The translations under genes were made by a program, and so were the position numbers. This document shows, piece by piece, positions 21,652 to 33,307 of a stretch of DNA of 64,000 bases; the stretch's first letter is position 1; every line of letters starts with the position of its first letter. The notes beneath the pieces were generated by a model that was given only the letters and a program-made list of their open reading frames with translations, was not told the DNA's origin and made no database searches. Source of the DNA: Haliclona indistincta (lineage: Eukaryota; Porifera; Demospongiae; Haplosclerida; Chalinidae); assembly GCA_964017065.1 (NCBI GenBank), contig OZ024783.1, positions 2,626,559-2,690,558 on the forward strand, given 5' to 3'.

Positions 21652-22487
21652 ATGTCGTCTTACGAAAAGATCTTTCAGTTTTTGGCCAGTGAAACGAAAT
21701 ACCCAGACGGAGCAAGCAGTGGGGAGAAGAAAGACATTCGGAAAAGGGCCAAAAAGTACAGAGTGCAAAATGGAGACCTATACTACAACAGGCTCCTAGT
21801 GCCGAGGAGCAAGGCTCATATAGAAGAGTATTGCAAACGTGCCCATGAAGGTACCTGCATGCGTGCTGTCATCAGTCATGGTGATACTGTTTGCTGTTGT
21901 GCTGTTATTTTAGGTCATCTCAGTCAACAGGACACGCTTCAAGTAGCCAAATCCAACTTCCATTGGGCTACTCTACGCAGAGATGTGCTGAAATTTGTCA
22001 AAAGATGTCAGCACTGTTCCGCGAAGCAGGTCAGCCATATCGCGTGGTCGGTCTCGTTGATAAATTGCGTGGGTTGTGGTTACCATGAGGTCATTCTTCA
22101 TCTACATTTTCAACTCTAGCCCACAGACAATGAGCAGGCTGAAACTCAACAATCAGCAGAACAGGATACTTCGTTTGAGTTACCAGTGGTACGATTATTG
22201 TGTGTTCAATGTGTTGTGTAGGCAATGTCAGGGGCATGTCAGCACACGATACTCATAGCTCTGTGGTTCATAATCATATCTAGGATTATATTCACAGGTT
22301 GTAGCTTGCTATAGAACTGATCGTTCGTTAAGAGCTATTTTGCACTAAAGATCTCTTGCTCGGATCATGCTATCTGTCTTACTGTTTATAATTATTTTGT
22401 CTACTTTTAGGTCAATATAAGATTTCCACAAGGGCAAGACTGCTACTCTGATGAAGATCTTGGCGGTTCTTATCTTGATTTACTTAA
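21652..22487 (+). CDS. Integrase zinc-binding (H2C2) domain gene, GIN/KRBA2-like
   Basis: Four consistent exons: 21652-21850, 21914-22029, 22120-22188 and 22411-22487. Translation: MSSYEKIFQFLASETKYPDG, then RVQNGDLYYN, EEYCKRAHEG|HLSQQDTLQVAKSNFHW, then DVLKFVKRCQHC. The two His and the CxxC form the HHCC zinc-binding domain that precedes the catalytic core in Gypsy/retroviral integrases and in host genes derived from them. After it come a Gln/Glu-rich exon and an acidic exon (SDEDLGGSYLDLL) instead of the DDE core, and introns interrupt the domain. This favours a domesticated gene. The 3' end was not found; the last exon ends at a donor. Confidence 0.65.
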
Positions 22488-22489
22488 GT

Positions 22490-23240
22490 GAGTAGCTATT
22501 GACATGCATACATACATAGATGCATTGTCATAAGAATGAGCTAGCTAGCATGCTTTTAAACTATTTCACAGATCATAAGCATCCGTGGTCTGAGTACTGT
22601 TGGTCCACCCAATTTTCAAATTTTCAATTCACCGGCATCTGTTGTGAACGTCAAATATTGGACCAATGCACAATTCACTTCCTGTAGCAGAAGGAACAGC
22701 AATTTTTCAGAAAGCAGTACTAAGTTGAAAAAGCATTCCCCTATTATAATTGTCAGCAAGCATTATGTTTATTTCAGCTAGTGAAATGTACAATCATCTT
22801 ACAATCATAAATAAATCTATAACATTCATACATTGAAAAGTTGAACAGACTGGGTAATGAGTACTGATAACTGTCAACATTCTATGTGTACAGCTACACT
22901 AACACGAAAAGTTGTTTGAGACAAATGTGGTATAAATTATTTATTATTATTGCATGTTTTTAAAATTCGTAACTACTTGTTCATAGGCAGGATTAGCGTT
23001 GCAATCAATGTCATAATGCTGTTGTGTATTTGGTTCAAGTTAATTAGGGACCACTCATAGCTATCAAGACAGCTACAGCATCAGTGCTGCAATGGTAGTG
23101 GGCAGCCGACCTTCTTTGGACGATGACACTTTGGAATTAACCTAATGGTCCAAGAAATTAATTATTAAAGTGAAATAATTATGATAAGTTATAATTACTC
23201 GCAGTAATAATTATAATAATGCTATTATCACAATCGCCAA
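22490..23240. other. Intergenic, no gene seen
   Basis: AT-rich sequence without supported coding capacity or clear repeats. It may hold 3' exons of the integrase-like gene that I cannot recognise. Confidence 0.4.
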
Positions 23241-23244
23241 AACT

Positions 23245-23460
23245 GGTGCCACACCTCCAGACAATAAAGCGGGAAATTTTAAATTTTCTTACATCTTGGC
23301 TTGCCGCACTGTGTTGTTTTTCAGCTGTACTGCATGTCCCACCCACCTCAGACAGTAAAGTCTGTCTATCCATCATCACGTCACTGTGCATTGCATGACT
23401 GCACTATATCAATCAAGATAAAGCACCATACAGATCTGAATCTGATTTGCAATGAACTGA
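23245..23460. repeat. Dispersed repeat, copy 2
   Basis: Similar to 9066-9250 over the cagctgtactgcatgtccca and ctgtgcattgcatgactgca region. Confidence 0.65.
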
Positions 23461-23502
23461 CTTGAACCATTAATCATTTGAAACAAAGTGGATCAGAAAG
23501 TC

Positions 23503-24882
23503 ATTATGCCTCGGTGGGCGGAGCCACGAGGCATACAGTAGTCGTGTTGTGTGTGTGTGTGTGTGTCATTATGCCTCGGTGGGCGGAGCCACGAGGCATA
23601 CTGTAATCGCGTTGTCTGTCATTCTGTCTGTCTGTCTGTTACACCATTTTTGCGGCGCACGCTGAACGGTGAGCTCTGAAACTTGCAATGCAGGTATAAC
23701 TCGACATTATCTCGGTTGTGTATTAGCGAAAGTTCGATGCAAAGCTTTGTTCTAGAGTTATGGCGCGGTTTGCTTAGTTTGTTTACCGTTGCTGGTGATC
23801 TGGACTTCTCCAAAGGCAAAGCTGTCCACACTTGACTGCCTAGAAGCTGATAGGTTAGAATTTTACTACAGGATAGCAGCGCAGGTCCAGAGAAATCGTG
23901 TAAGCAAGCTATGGAAGCTATCTCGCTCGTGGTATGCGTGTGCTGTAATGAACATTGTAGACACGCCCAGTTGAATTGTGGTCAGCACTGCATGATTGGC
24001 TTCTGATTGCATAACTAAAGCACTGCATTGTGACTGCTGTACAGAAATCCTGTATGCATGCATCTGCAGTTGCTGTGTTTGTGGAATGGTGGATAGTTGT
24101 GTTTGTGATATAATGTCAATCAACCGAGGCATCAGCACCTATGGTGCTATTTTTCTGTCCGTTGCCGGCATAGCGCATCGGTCGCTAAAAACTAAGCGCT
24201 GATATCAGCAACACAGGTAGAAATCGCTATTTGCTCGGAACTGTATTGATAAATTGTTGGTTCTAAAGCTCCGTTCGTGAGATGCTTACCTCGATGGCTG
24301 TTCCCGACTATCTGGACTCATCTAAAGACAAAACAGTTTACAGCTGACTGCCTTACAGCTAGTGAGTTCGTTTGTACTACAAAACAGCTTGGTAGGTCCA
24401 GCGAAATTCTCTCGAAGGCCTACAGCTCGAGCTTGTGCTCGCCGGCTTGAGCTACAGTAGTTGCTGATGATCTAGAGTTCTCCGTAGACAAACTATCCAC
24501 AGTTGACTGCCTAGATGCTGATAAGTCACAGGATAGCAGCAAGAAATTGTGTAAGCAAGCTATGGACGCTATCTCGCTCGTGTAGTGCTGCGAGTGTGCG
24601 CCGTGCTCTGCACTCGAATTGAACTTTATAGACACGCCCAGTTGAATTAGTGGTCAGCACTGATTGGCTTCTGATTGCATAACTATTATACTGCATTGCC
24701 ATTGTGATTGCTGTACTTGCTGTACAGAAATCCTGTATAGATGCATCTGCAGTTGCTGTGTTTGTGGAATGGTGGATAGTTACTGTACAGGAATTGTGCT
24801 ATTGCTTGTATGGAGTTTACTGTAGCTAGTCCTGCTGTGTACTATGGAATTCCACCGAGGCATCAGCACCTTTGGTGCCTAG
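23503..24882. mobile_element. Nested ATGCCTCGG-family elements
   Basis: Left ends at about 23505 and 23570, separated by a GT run. A right end lies near 24122-24150 (aaccgaggcatcagcacc) and another at 24853-24882 (ccaccgaggcatcagcacct). The element family is the same as at 2.2, 14.4 and 56.1 kb. No transposase. Confidence 0.7.
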
Positions 24883-25654
24883 TTCTACTAGCTAGGATGA
24901 AATTAAACGTCATGAATTAGCAAGCTAGGTCAAGCTAAGAACATGCTGAACTCAAAGCTGTTGCAATCCATTCCAAGTCATGTATCATCTTCCAGTACTC
25001 CTCCTCCAGGCAGTATACTACCCATCATCACTATCTAATGTATTGCACGTGAGATAGTAACATGATTTTAAAAATTAGACATATTCAAACTCTGCACAAA
25101 GAAGCTAACAATTACAAAACAGGAGTGACAAAAAATAATGTTAAGAAATGATCCGTTCTACACATGTACATGAAAAAAGACAAAGTAGTTCAAAAATTAT
25201 TCAAAACATTGAACTGTTATATAAAAAGACTGAAATCATAATGAACACATAAGCACATGTATTATCATTAATTACAAGGTTTTAACAGATTCTTATAGAA
25301 TTATAAAGATAGAATTGTTCAGTGTAGTACTGTTTCCAGGTAGTTACTGTAGTGCTGTGCTACTATCATTATCTAATTTACTGTACATGAGATAGAAACA
25401 TGTTCATGTGCAAGAATACTATTCAAATCAAACAATAGAACACAGTTACATGACTGCACTAAACAGGAGTGACAAAAGAAAAACAATATACACTGTAGTT
25501 GAGGTAAATAATTCAAAACTATTAATTAATAGTACAGTAATTCTTCTAGTGACATAATATTCGAAGCAACCAAAAGATGTTGTATAATAACGTACAGTAA
25601 ACTGCTACTACACACTGAAAGAAAAAATCATATTGTGCATGCACATATTCATCA

Positions 25655-27919
25655 TCATTCATCATTCAGTTCAATAGTGGATATGCATGGTTTTAACAGA
25701 TGCTTATATTGTTCGTGGATGTGTGGTGGTAGCCTGCTATAGTCTAATACATAAAGTTCTAATGTTACTACATGTTCGTTACTATCAGCAGCCTCGATCA
25801 GTTGGAGCAGGTTAGTAGAGTCAGTACAATTTTGAATCTTGTAAATATGTAGTACTTCTAGTGTGTGGTGTGACTGTACAATCTTAGTGAGAACGGGTAG
25901 ATCACTGGCTAGTGGATGATTAATCTCCAGGTAGGTCAGTGAAGTGATATTCACGATCAATGCAGCTAGCGGGTGAAGAAGGTTACGGGTAATGCTAAGT
26001 TTCTTGAGGTTTGTGTTACCATGTGGAAGAAGCTGAGTTTCAATGATAGTGTCATCAGCAGTGGTGCTCAAGCGAAGTTCTTGCAATGAAGAGAGTTGAA
26101 ATAATGTTGAGATCAATAAACTACTAATTTGTGGTTCAATGTCAAAACAAATTATAGATTTTAGTTCACTCCCTGGTGCTATCAGCTGCTGTAAGATGAC
26201 CAGATCATCATGATTAATGTTAACTCCAAATAATCCAAGTGTCTTAAGTCGGGAAAACTCGGCTCTTAATGCAATAATTACAGAAAGGGATGATAATCCA
26301 TACACGCCTAACGACCAAATTCTCCCTTTAGCAATAGATGAGGACCTAAGACCCTTCACCAGGAGATCAATATTTTCATCCAACTCATTTGTCATTACAA
26401 GACCCCATCTTTCATCATAGTGGCTGATGCAGTATCCTGTGGCATACCAGTCAAAACCAACTGCTGGTTCAACATCTATTGTATCAAAATCACTATAGTC
26501 CACCTTCACACTATCCATAATGCTAGGACACTCATATGCACAATGGACCAACTGTAGACACCTAAAGGGAAGTTGCAATTTTTTTAACAACTCCTGGCAT
26601 ACAGGGTGACTATGATAATCATCATGTCTGTACATTCCTGCCAGAAACCTCAAAACAACACTACCTTCCTTTAGCCATTCTACCAGTTCAAAGCCACTAG
26701 GATTCACAATAGCAATATGGAGCGCAATCAAGTATTCTTGAAGAGTGAGATGGAGGAAGGAGTAGGAGCACCCTGGACCTGAACACACATTCACACTTGT
26801 CGTCTTTTTCATTGTCCCAAGATGCTCAAAGTCCTCACCAAGGTCAGTAAACACGAACATTTTTTTGCACAAACTCTCGTAGGCCGCCTTGGCTAGCTGA
26901 AGAAGCTGCTGAGCCACTATAGGAGGAAGCTTGCTAATGTCCTCTGTACACTGGAGGGAAGGAGGCATGCAATACTCACTAGGAACCTGACGTGTGGACA
27001 CAAGATGCCTGCGAATGAGACCACGAGTGAGAGAGTCAAAGAGCTGTGTCAAGGTTGAAGGGAAGGGAGTATCTGTGTCATAGCTGTCCTGGTATATCAG
27101 GGCTACAAAGACGGCATTGAGAGGGATATACATCATACCATATATGGGAGGATTACTGGTGATGTAAGACAAGAACCCTGCCAGGATATCCCCACTAAAC
27201 ACGCTCTCAGCAAACCGCTTGATATCCTCTTTAGAGAAGCCTATCACCTCGAGGTGCCTGTCTATGTTATGCTGGCAGAGACTCCAGAGCTTAGCACTTA
27301 CTGAAGGACGACTGGTGACAATAATAGTAGCCTCTGCCAGGAGCCTACCCTTGAGTAGATCTATGTAGACTGAGCCCTCCTGTCGCTGCTCACGAGGAAG
27401 CTCATCAAACCCATCGCACACGATAAGCATGCCATCTCCTTCTCCTATTGCAGCCAAGAGTTCCTTCATGTTAGTGGTAGCATCACACGGCAGCAGGTCC
27501 TCAAGGCAGCGTGCCTCTTGAGCCTTCTTCTCTCTCAAGCGAACTAGCACCACTAAGTCGTACTGCTTCACACTCTCTAACTCCTCCCACTTGTGACACA
27601 CCTCCCATGACAGTGTGCTCTTGCCGATACCTGCATGGTGCACCCTCCACCAGGACACAACGTACTGGTCTACCATCCTCTCTGGGCTTTAGTATATGAT
27701 CTAGTGCTATCGGAGCTTTCTCACGCAAGATCTCTTCCGTTAAACCGTGGAGACTTTTTCTAGTAAACTCATCTGCTTGCTTCTTGGTGATACCCTTCTT
27801 GCTGATGACAGCTAGCTCAATGTAGTGCTTGCTGGCAGTAGTGAGTAGCTTATCATCATCAGGGAGTGGCTGTCGGTAACATTTCTTTAAGAACTGTTTG
27901 TACTGTTTTCTGGTGATAG
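25655..27919 (-). pseudogene. NLR-3 NACHT-LRR exon with P-loop frameshift
   Basis: The exon starts at the acceptor ctcctcag (27919) after a 57-bp intron. The pre-NACHT part is in frame to VEGAP, then four extra bases within 27632-27638 disrupt Walker A (GAPGIGKS in paralogues). Downstream the other frame is open for over 640 residues: STLSWEVCHKWEE, VCDGFDELP, TIIVTSRPS, FLHLTLQEYLIALH, then at least five short LRRs and the end STIELNDE. This is the most complete LRR region in the window. Because everything after the 4 bp is preserved, the lesion is either very recent or a sequencing/assembly error. Confidence 0.85.
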
Positions 27920-27976
27920 CTGAGGAGAGGAAACACATCATCCACTGGTCATTAGTGACCGAGTATGTCATTATAC

Positions 27977-28042
27977 CTGTTGTGCTTGAATGAGATGAAG
28001 AGGTGATGGAGGATGGTATCATACTATCATTGGTCTGTTGTG
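27977..28042 (-). CDS. NLR-3 linker exon (66 nt)
   Basis: Phase-1 Ser/Thr-rich linker exon, nearly identical to those of the paralogues. Confidence 0.75.
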
Positions 28043-28093
28043 CTGTAAGACACTGTCACATGTTATTCCACCATACACAATTTCTCTACTCAC

Positions 28094-28156
28094 CTGCTGA
28101 TGTGTTTGGTGGTAGGGACGACACCAGTTGAGGAGTGTGCAGTGACTTGAGTTGAG
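28094..28156 (-). CDS. NLR-3 linker exon (63 nt)
   Basis: CARD-type linker exon, equivalent to 15300-15362. Confidence 0.7.
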
Positions 28157-28217
28157 CTACATCAGAACACCATACACTGGTCAGTGGATGTACTAAGACA
28201 CACATTATCACACTCAC

Positions 28218-28307
28218 CACATGTGGACCTCAGCTTGCCACAGAGGTGCTGCATTGAACTGTCCTTCTCTAGTGCTTCAACAAACTTGTGGTAGTTGCTG
28301 GGGTCTA
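28218..28307 (-). pseudogene. NLR-3 CARD exon fragment
   Basis: Only the last third of the CARD remains (DPSNYHKFVEALEKDSSMQH, then LCGKLRSTC). Similarity to NLR-2 stops abruptly at 28307, where unrelated sequence begins. The first CARD helices are missing. Confidence 0.75.
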
Positions 28308-28309
28308 CA

Positions 28310-28800
28310 GTGGAACACACGAAGAGAGTAGAAAAATGTGTTTTTGACATTTTGTTTCATATCTCAGGAACCAAGTGTCCTATGATCATGTTGCAGGTAC
28401 CATTATGATCCTCTATCCTTACTGAATGTGATGAACTATATGGTTTCTTGTCACGTGACACACACATGAAACAACATGGCGCTCTTTAGAGGCATGTAGC
28501 AGAACACGTTTAGTTGGAGATCTCTGTAAGTGCTGGTAGTTAAGAGCTCATAATGGATAAGTGAACTGTCCTAATGTATACGTACCTTTGACCAACATCT
28601 CGGCACCCAGTCAGCGTTACTACAAAAGTGCGGTGCGAAAACTTGTTTTTGCGACCAGCCCCAACGTTAGGTTAGAGAACTCACGAACCTGCGGGAGTTA
28701 AGATGCAAAACTTGCTTGCTGGATAGCTTACACATTAATGATTACGAAAACACTTACCTTGAGCGCCTTCTTCGCTTCGTCGTGAATAGCGCAGCTCTTC
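28310..28800. other. Intergenic up to the assembly gap
   Basis: No gene recognised. The sequence differs from that upstream of the NLR-2 CARD. Confidence 0.4.
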
Positions 28801-29000
28801 NNNNNNNNNNNNNNNNNNNNNNNNNNNNNNNNNNNNNNNNNNNNNNNNNNNNNNNNNNNNNNNNNNNNNNNNNNNNNNNNNNNNNNNNNNNNNNNNNNNN
28901 NNNNNNNNNNNNNNNNNNNNNNNNNNNNNNNNNNNNNNNNNNNNNNNNNNNNNNNNNNNNNNNNNNNNNNNNNNNNNNNNNNNNNNNNNNNNNNNNNNNN
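28801..29000. other. Assembly gap (200 N)
   Basis: Run of undetermined bases next to a long GAAA microsatellite, which probably caused the gap. Continuity across it is not shown by the sequence. Confidence 1.
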
Positions 29001-29212
<212 letters not shown>

Positions 29213-29373
29213 AAAACGAAGATGACGAAACTCGATTTTCACCGTTTCCAGGTTCGTCACTTTAGCAACAATCTCGAGCAATCTCCTTGCTACTGTAAGA
29301 TGGGGCAACGCCAGATAGCAGATTTAAGTGTCTTTGGACGTATAAAATTGATCACCAGGCGAAACATCAGCGT

Positions 29374-29554
29374 TTGAACGCTAATACATTGTATGTAGCC
29401 GCCATCTTGTTTTCTCGTTCAACCCTACATAGGGAGACACTACCGTGTCTCCCTAATACTCTAGTCAGACTCGTACTGGTGATACTAGTGATCATCTCTC
29501 AGTCTCTGATCATCTCTGGAGACCGCATTGAAACGAACCCTGGCCCAATTATCG
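29374..29554 (+). CDS. Leader exon with interrupted 2A-like motif
   Basis: ORF from an ATG with a hydrophobic stretch (LVRLVLVILVIISQSLIISG) followed by GDRIETNPGP and the donor ATCG|gtgagtag, phase 1. Compared with the copy at 31.3 kb an extra CGC codon splits D from I in the 2A consensus D-(V/I)-E-x-N-P-G-P. A perfect 10-bp stem (AGGGAGACAC/GTGTCTCCCT) lies at about 29429-29452. The next exon downstream (29875) is a receptor tail in an incompatible phase, so this leader is probably an orphan. Confidence 0.55.
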
Positions 29555-29874
29555 GTGAGTAGTATAAGTCTACACTCAACAGCCAGACTGAATTTTATAA
29601 AAGAGCCTTCTTCGACGGCAGTTGTAGAGGCTATCCAGTACCGTGACCCCCTAAACCAAACTGACTCCAGATAGTCTGACAGCCCATCCCCTTTGTAATT
29701 CGAAGCCTGGGCGTTGTTACCAGACTGGCATGGTGCATGCATGTATGGTTAGATAGGATGATAACAGTACTGAGTACAATACATACTATGTGTACCATGT
29801 CTAGTTGTCATTGCTTCAACCGTGAGTTTGTATAGGTTATGAGAAGTCAATGAAAGTGTCTTTCTTGTGAACAG

Positions 29875-30205
29875 GATAATTTTTAAGTGTTGTCAAAGAA
29901 AGCAATACAACCTGAATACCAGTACTGAGGCTCGCTACTGTTCCAGTGCTCAAGCTGTGACGCTATCAAAAGCTCCTCAAACCACACCAGTTCCTGAACC
30001 ACCAACTTCTTGTCCTCCACCACCTCTAAAACCAAAGAAGAAACAAGCTGCTCCGCCCAAGGCTCCACCAAAAGTTCCACAAGCAAAGCTGTGGGACAAC
30101 CCTTCCTATGGGTACACTGATCGTGATGATCCTGAAATGTATGAAGAACTTAATGTTGAAGTGAGCAACGAAGAAGAGTATGGAGGAGAGTACGAGTGCA
30201 TCTGA
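29875..30205 (+). CDS. Orphan cytoplasmic-tail exon of an SRCR-Ig receptor
   Basis: Near-identical to the last exon of the receptor at 57.4-62.9 kb. It has Cys-Lys/Arg juxtamembrane sequence, a Pro-rich stretch with the SH3-type PPLKPKKK, then NPSYGYTDRDDPEMYEELNV and the end EEEYGGEYECI. It contains several Tyr motifs (YEEL, YECI). The rest of the receptor is absent here; upstream lies a leader exon and the phases do not fit. This copy keeps the full C-terminus that the larger gene has lost through a stop codon. Confidence 0.7.
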
Positions 30206-30489
30206 ACTTCAGCCTCAAAAAGTGACAATTAGTAGTTAGTATACTGTGATTGTCTGTAATAGCTTTAGTCTCTTATAGTTTTATAGTGTGATTGGTGCAG
30301 ATAGTATTACATTAAATATGCTGAATAAAATTACCTATAGTCATGGCTTGTATACTTTAATCGTCGCCTCATAACGTCATAGTCATAGTACGCTGAGTTG
30401 TTGACAGTGCTCTCGCTGAGGAATCATGTCGAAGACCAGGTCCAGCGCAATACTGTGTAAGCTCTAAATGCCTAGAGACAGCACATTAT

Positions 30490-30746
30490 ATTATTTTTCG
30501 TGCATGGTGTCTTCATTTCGTAATGCACTAGCTTACAACAAAGAGGACAGTTATTGTCGAGCATGGAAAAATTGCCCCAAATGCTTATAAGATTCATTAG
30601 GTACATGCACAATTTAAATTTTAGGCATGTCTGAATTAGCCTCAAATACTGTAGGAATCCTTCATTAAAACTGTGATGGAGTGCCGTCATCCTGATCTCT
30701 CTGAAGCAAAGAGATTAGTTGCTGTTCCTGTCGATATCAACTCTTC
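30490..30746 (+). pseudogene. Bromodomain cassette relic F
   Basis: Contains NALAYNKEDS-like sequence and then MECRHPDLSEAKR followed by SSPVKPK. These are parallel to NALSYNEETS, MECYRPDLS and SSPVKRK of cassette B. Stops and missing pieces show decay. A sister relic lies at 63.23-63.67 kb. It sits just upstream of the NLR-4 leader. Confidence 0.6.
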
Positions 30747-30901
30747 ACCAGTAAAACCTAAGGTTGGTGATCAACTACTGTACATTATTTAATATTGCTA
30801 AAGACAGTGACAGAGGAAGTGGCAGTCAAAATATAAGTCATGAATGTCATTAATTCAAACTGGGGCTATAGGGCGTGGCTCGTGTGCTGCGCTAGCTAGC
30901 T

Positions 30902-31319
30902 ATGATCTCTGTGGAGCTGTGGCGAGCTACAATAGGGCTCTCTAGCAGCAAGTGCTACTCTGGTTCCCTATCCTCTCTGTCATGTCCTTTTCCGCGGGTG
31001 TTGAACACGTATAAATTCCGTAGCAGCACTCAAGAAGAACCGCTCGCAAGTTCAACTGAGTCTCATGCTACTCCAACCTCTTCTCCTGAAAAATCTTCAA
31101 AAGAATGCTTAGCCTTGCCCCAGCAATCTCTCCTCTCGTTCTCCTGGTCTTTCTTAGTACGTATACGTACTCGTACGTCTTTTCTCGTCTCCTCATTCTC
31201 TCGTAGTCTTCATCTGTTACAAGATACTCTAGTCAGACTTGTACTGGTGATTCTAGTGATCATCTCTCAGTCTCTGATCATCTCTGGAGACATTGAAACG
31301 AACCCTGGCCCGATTATCG
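30902..31319 (+). CDS. NLR-4 leader exon with intact 2A-like motif
   Basis: ORF from ATG at 30902 through a Ser/Thr-rich stretch to a hydrophobic run (LVRLVLVILVIISQSLIISG) and GDIETNPGP (31286-31312), then PIIG and the donor ATCG|gtgagtag, phase 1. GDIETNPGP fits the 2A/CHYSEL consensus D-(V/I)-E-x-N-P-G-P, at which ribosomes can skip the Gly-Pro bond. 2A-like sites are known in non-LTR retrotransposons and at the N-terminus of some sea urchin NLR proteins. The phase fits the Death exon at 33922. A TATAAA at about 31010 lies inside the ORF, so the true start may differ. Confidence 0.6.
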
Positions 31320-31479
31320 GTGAGTAGTAGGTCTACACGTAACACTACCAGACTGAATTTTTAAAAAGAGCCCGGCTGCTTCGACGGCATGCATGGCGCA
31401 GTTGTAGAGACTATCCAGTACACCCCTAGACCATAGTCTATTCTCCAGATAGTCTGACAGCCCGTCCCCTTTGTAAAAG

Positions 31480-31862
31480 AAATTAAAAAGATTTCTATCG
31501 AAATCAAAAGGATGTAGTGATGAAGAAATCTACCACTGGTTCACAATGTAAACTAACAAGGAACAAGCATAGATAACACGATTGACATGCTAACAGACCA
31601 TAGATCCCTACATCAGTGGCTGCTGTGGCCAGACTATAGCTAGTTAAGCTATTTACTGTTGACTGACACTTTGAATAGAATTCAGCTTGTGACAAAATAT
31701 TGATCTTATGTACAGCCACTGATGTAGGGATCTATGGTCTGTTAGCAAGTCAATCGTGTTACCATTCTATGCTTGTTCCTTGTTAGTTTACATTGTGAAC
31801 CAGTGGTAGATTTCTTCATCACTACATCCTTTTGATTTCGATAGAAATCTTTTTAATTTCTT
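31480..31862. mobile_element. Fold-back MITE in the leader-Death intron
   Basis: Inverted arms of about 145 bp (31480-31623 and 31714-31860), starting GAAATTAAAAAGATTTCTAT, around a ~90-bp centre. Small frames inside it are incidental. Confidence 0.85.
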
Positions 31863-32705
31863 GCTTGTGTCCTTTTTTCTTTTTAGTGAAGTGCAGTTCA
31901 ATATCATGCATGTACGGAGAAGTCTTTGTTTCCACCATTAGTTTAGTATTCCTGTTGTTGATGGCTTTTCTTAAACTTGTAGCTAAAATTGTTAAGCTGT
32001 ACGTATCAGGTCTACCTATTCGCCTACGCATGCATGCATGCATGCAGTGCATACGAGCCCCGCCCACACTTGTTTGTAGACCTATACGTCGGTTATAATT
32101 ATCTGGAAAGTGCAGAATGGCGATCCTACACGAGCTTACCGTTCTTCGAAGACTCCAGACAAATGCCGGGTGTGTGTTCTCCGATCCACACGGCGCAGCG
32201 ATACTTTAGCTGCTTGGTCACGTGCGCTACCCATTGCTTGGTCACGTGCGTATTGCGCAATCACAATAATGGCGTCTAACACTAAGCTGACAATGGATCA
32301 CGATCGAGAAATCGCGGAACTTAGATCGCCGTTACGCTAAAAACAAAGCTCAAAAGGCACATGCCAGGAGAATTTCACGACTGTTCGTGGATGTTTTGGT
32401 CTCGGCACTGCTCGCGTAAAGGCGCTAGGCGAGTGGAAGAAAGAAAGAAAGAAGAAAACGAAGATGACGAAACTCGATTTTCACCGTTTCCAGGTTCGTC
32501 ACTTTAGTAACAATTTCGAGCAATCTCCTTGCTACTGTAAGATGGGGAAACGCCAGAGAGCAGATCTAAGTGTCTAAAGACGTATAAAATTCAACACCAG
32601 GCGAAATATCAGCGTTTGAACGCTAATACATTGTACGGCTTGTTTTCTCGTTCATCCCTACATAGGGATTCACTACCGTGCCTCCCTAATAATTATTGAG
32701 TCTCG
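31863..32705. other. Intron sequence with duplicated segment
   Basis: No supported gene. The part at 32430-32690 duplicates 29205-29460 (text around the GAAA repeat and the leader-upstream hairpin, here mutated). It carries no leader ORF. Confidence 0.5.
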
Positions 32706-32709
32706 TTAA

Positions 32710-33300
32710 CCCTTTAATTACTAAATTATCCAGCTGAAATTTTAACCTCGTAAATGCTGACCACTTCTCTCGTGAATATCTCGTGTGTCTTTTGAGCTAC
32801 TGGTCTCAAATTTGCGTCCTTTTACCCCAGTGAGTAGCCGCAATTGCCCACACTCAAGTCGGTCAATATGCCCCTCCCACTTCGAAAGTGAAGCCGATAA
32901 AGTGCAACGACCTCGTCAAATTTTGCTCAAAGTTAGTACTTTGGGGCTGGCTGCTGAAAAGTACACACAAATAGCAGTGGTTTTGGTGAGTGCAAAATGT
33001 AGCCCAGATCATAGAGAATGTCCAAAAATGTGTTTCCGAGCACCCTGAAGCCATAAAATGTCCCAATTTTCTTGGCAACCATTTTGTTTTTCCTAAAACG
33101 TTGTGAATTTTGCACTGAAGCCATAGAAATGCCGTCGCCATAACGTTTAGCGCAGGGGGCGCGCCGAAAACCGGTCAATTTTTTGCGGTTATTTGTATTC
33201 TTCAATTTGGCTTAATTTTGGGATATTTTAACACTTTTTGAAAAAGTTATGGTGTCTGAAGTATGTATGTCGCCAAAAGGCGACATTAGGGGTTAAAGGG
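32710..33300. mobile_element. piggyBac-like MITE
   Basis: 591 bp flanked by TTAA (32706-32709 and 33301-33304) with termini CCCTTTAA...TTAAAGGG. A TTAA target and CCCT/AGGG ends are the signature of piggyBac elements. There is no transposase ORF. Confidence 0.75.
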
Positions 33301-33307
33301 TTAAGCG

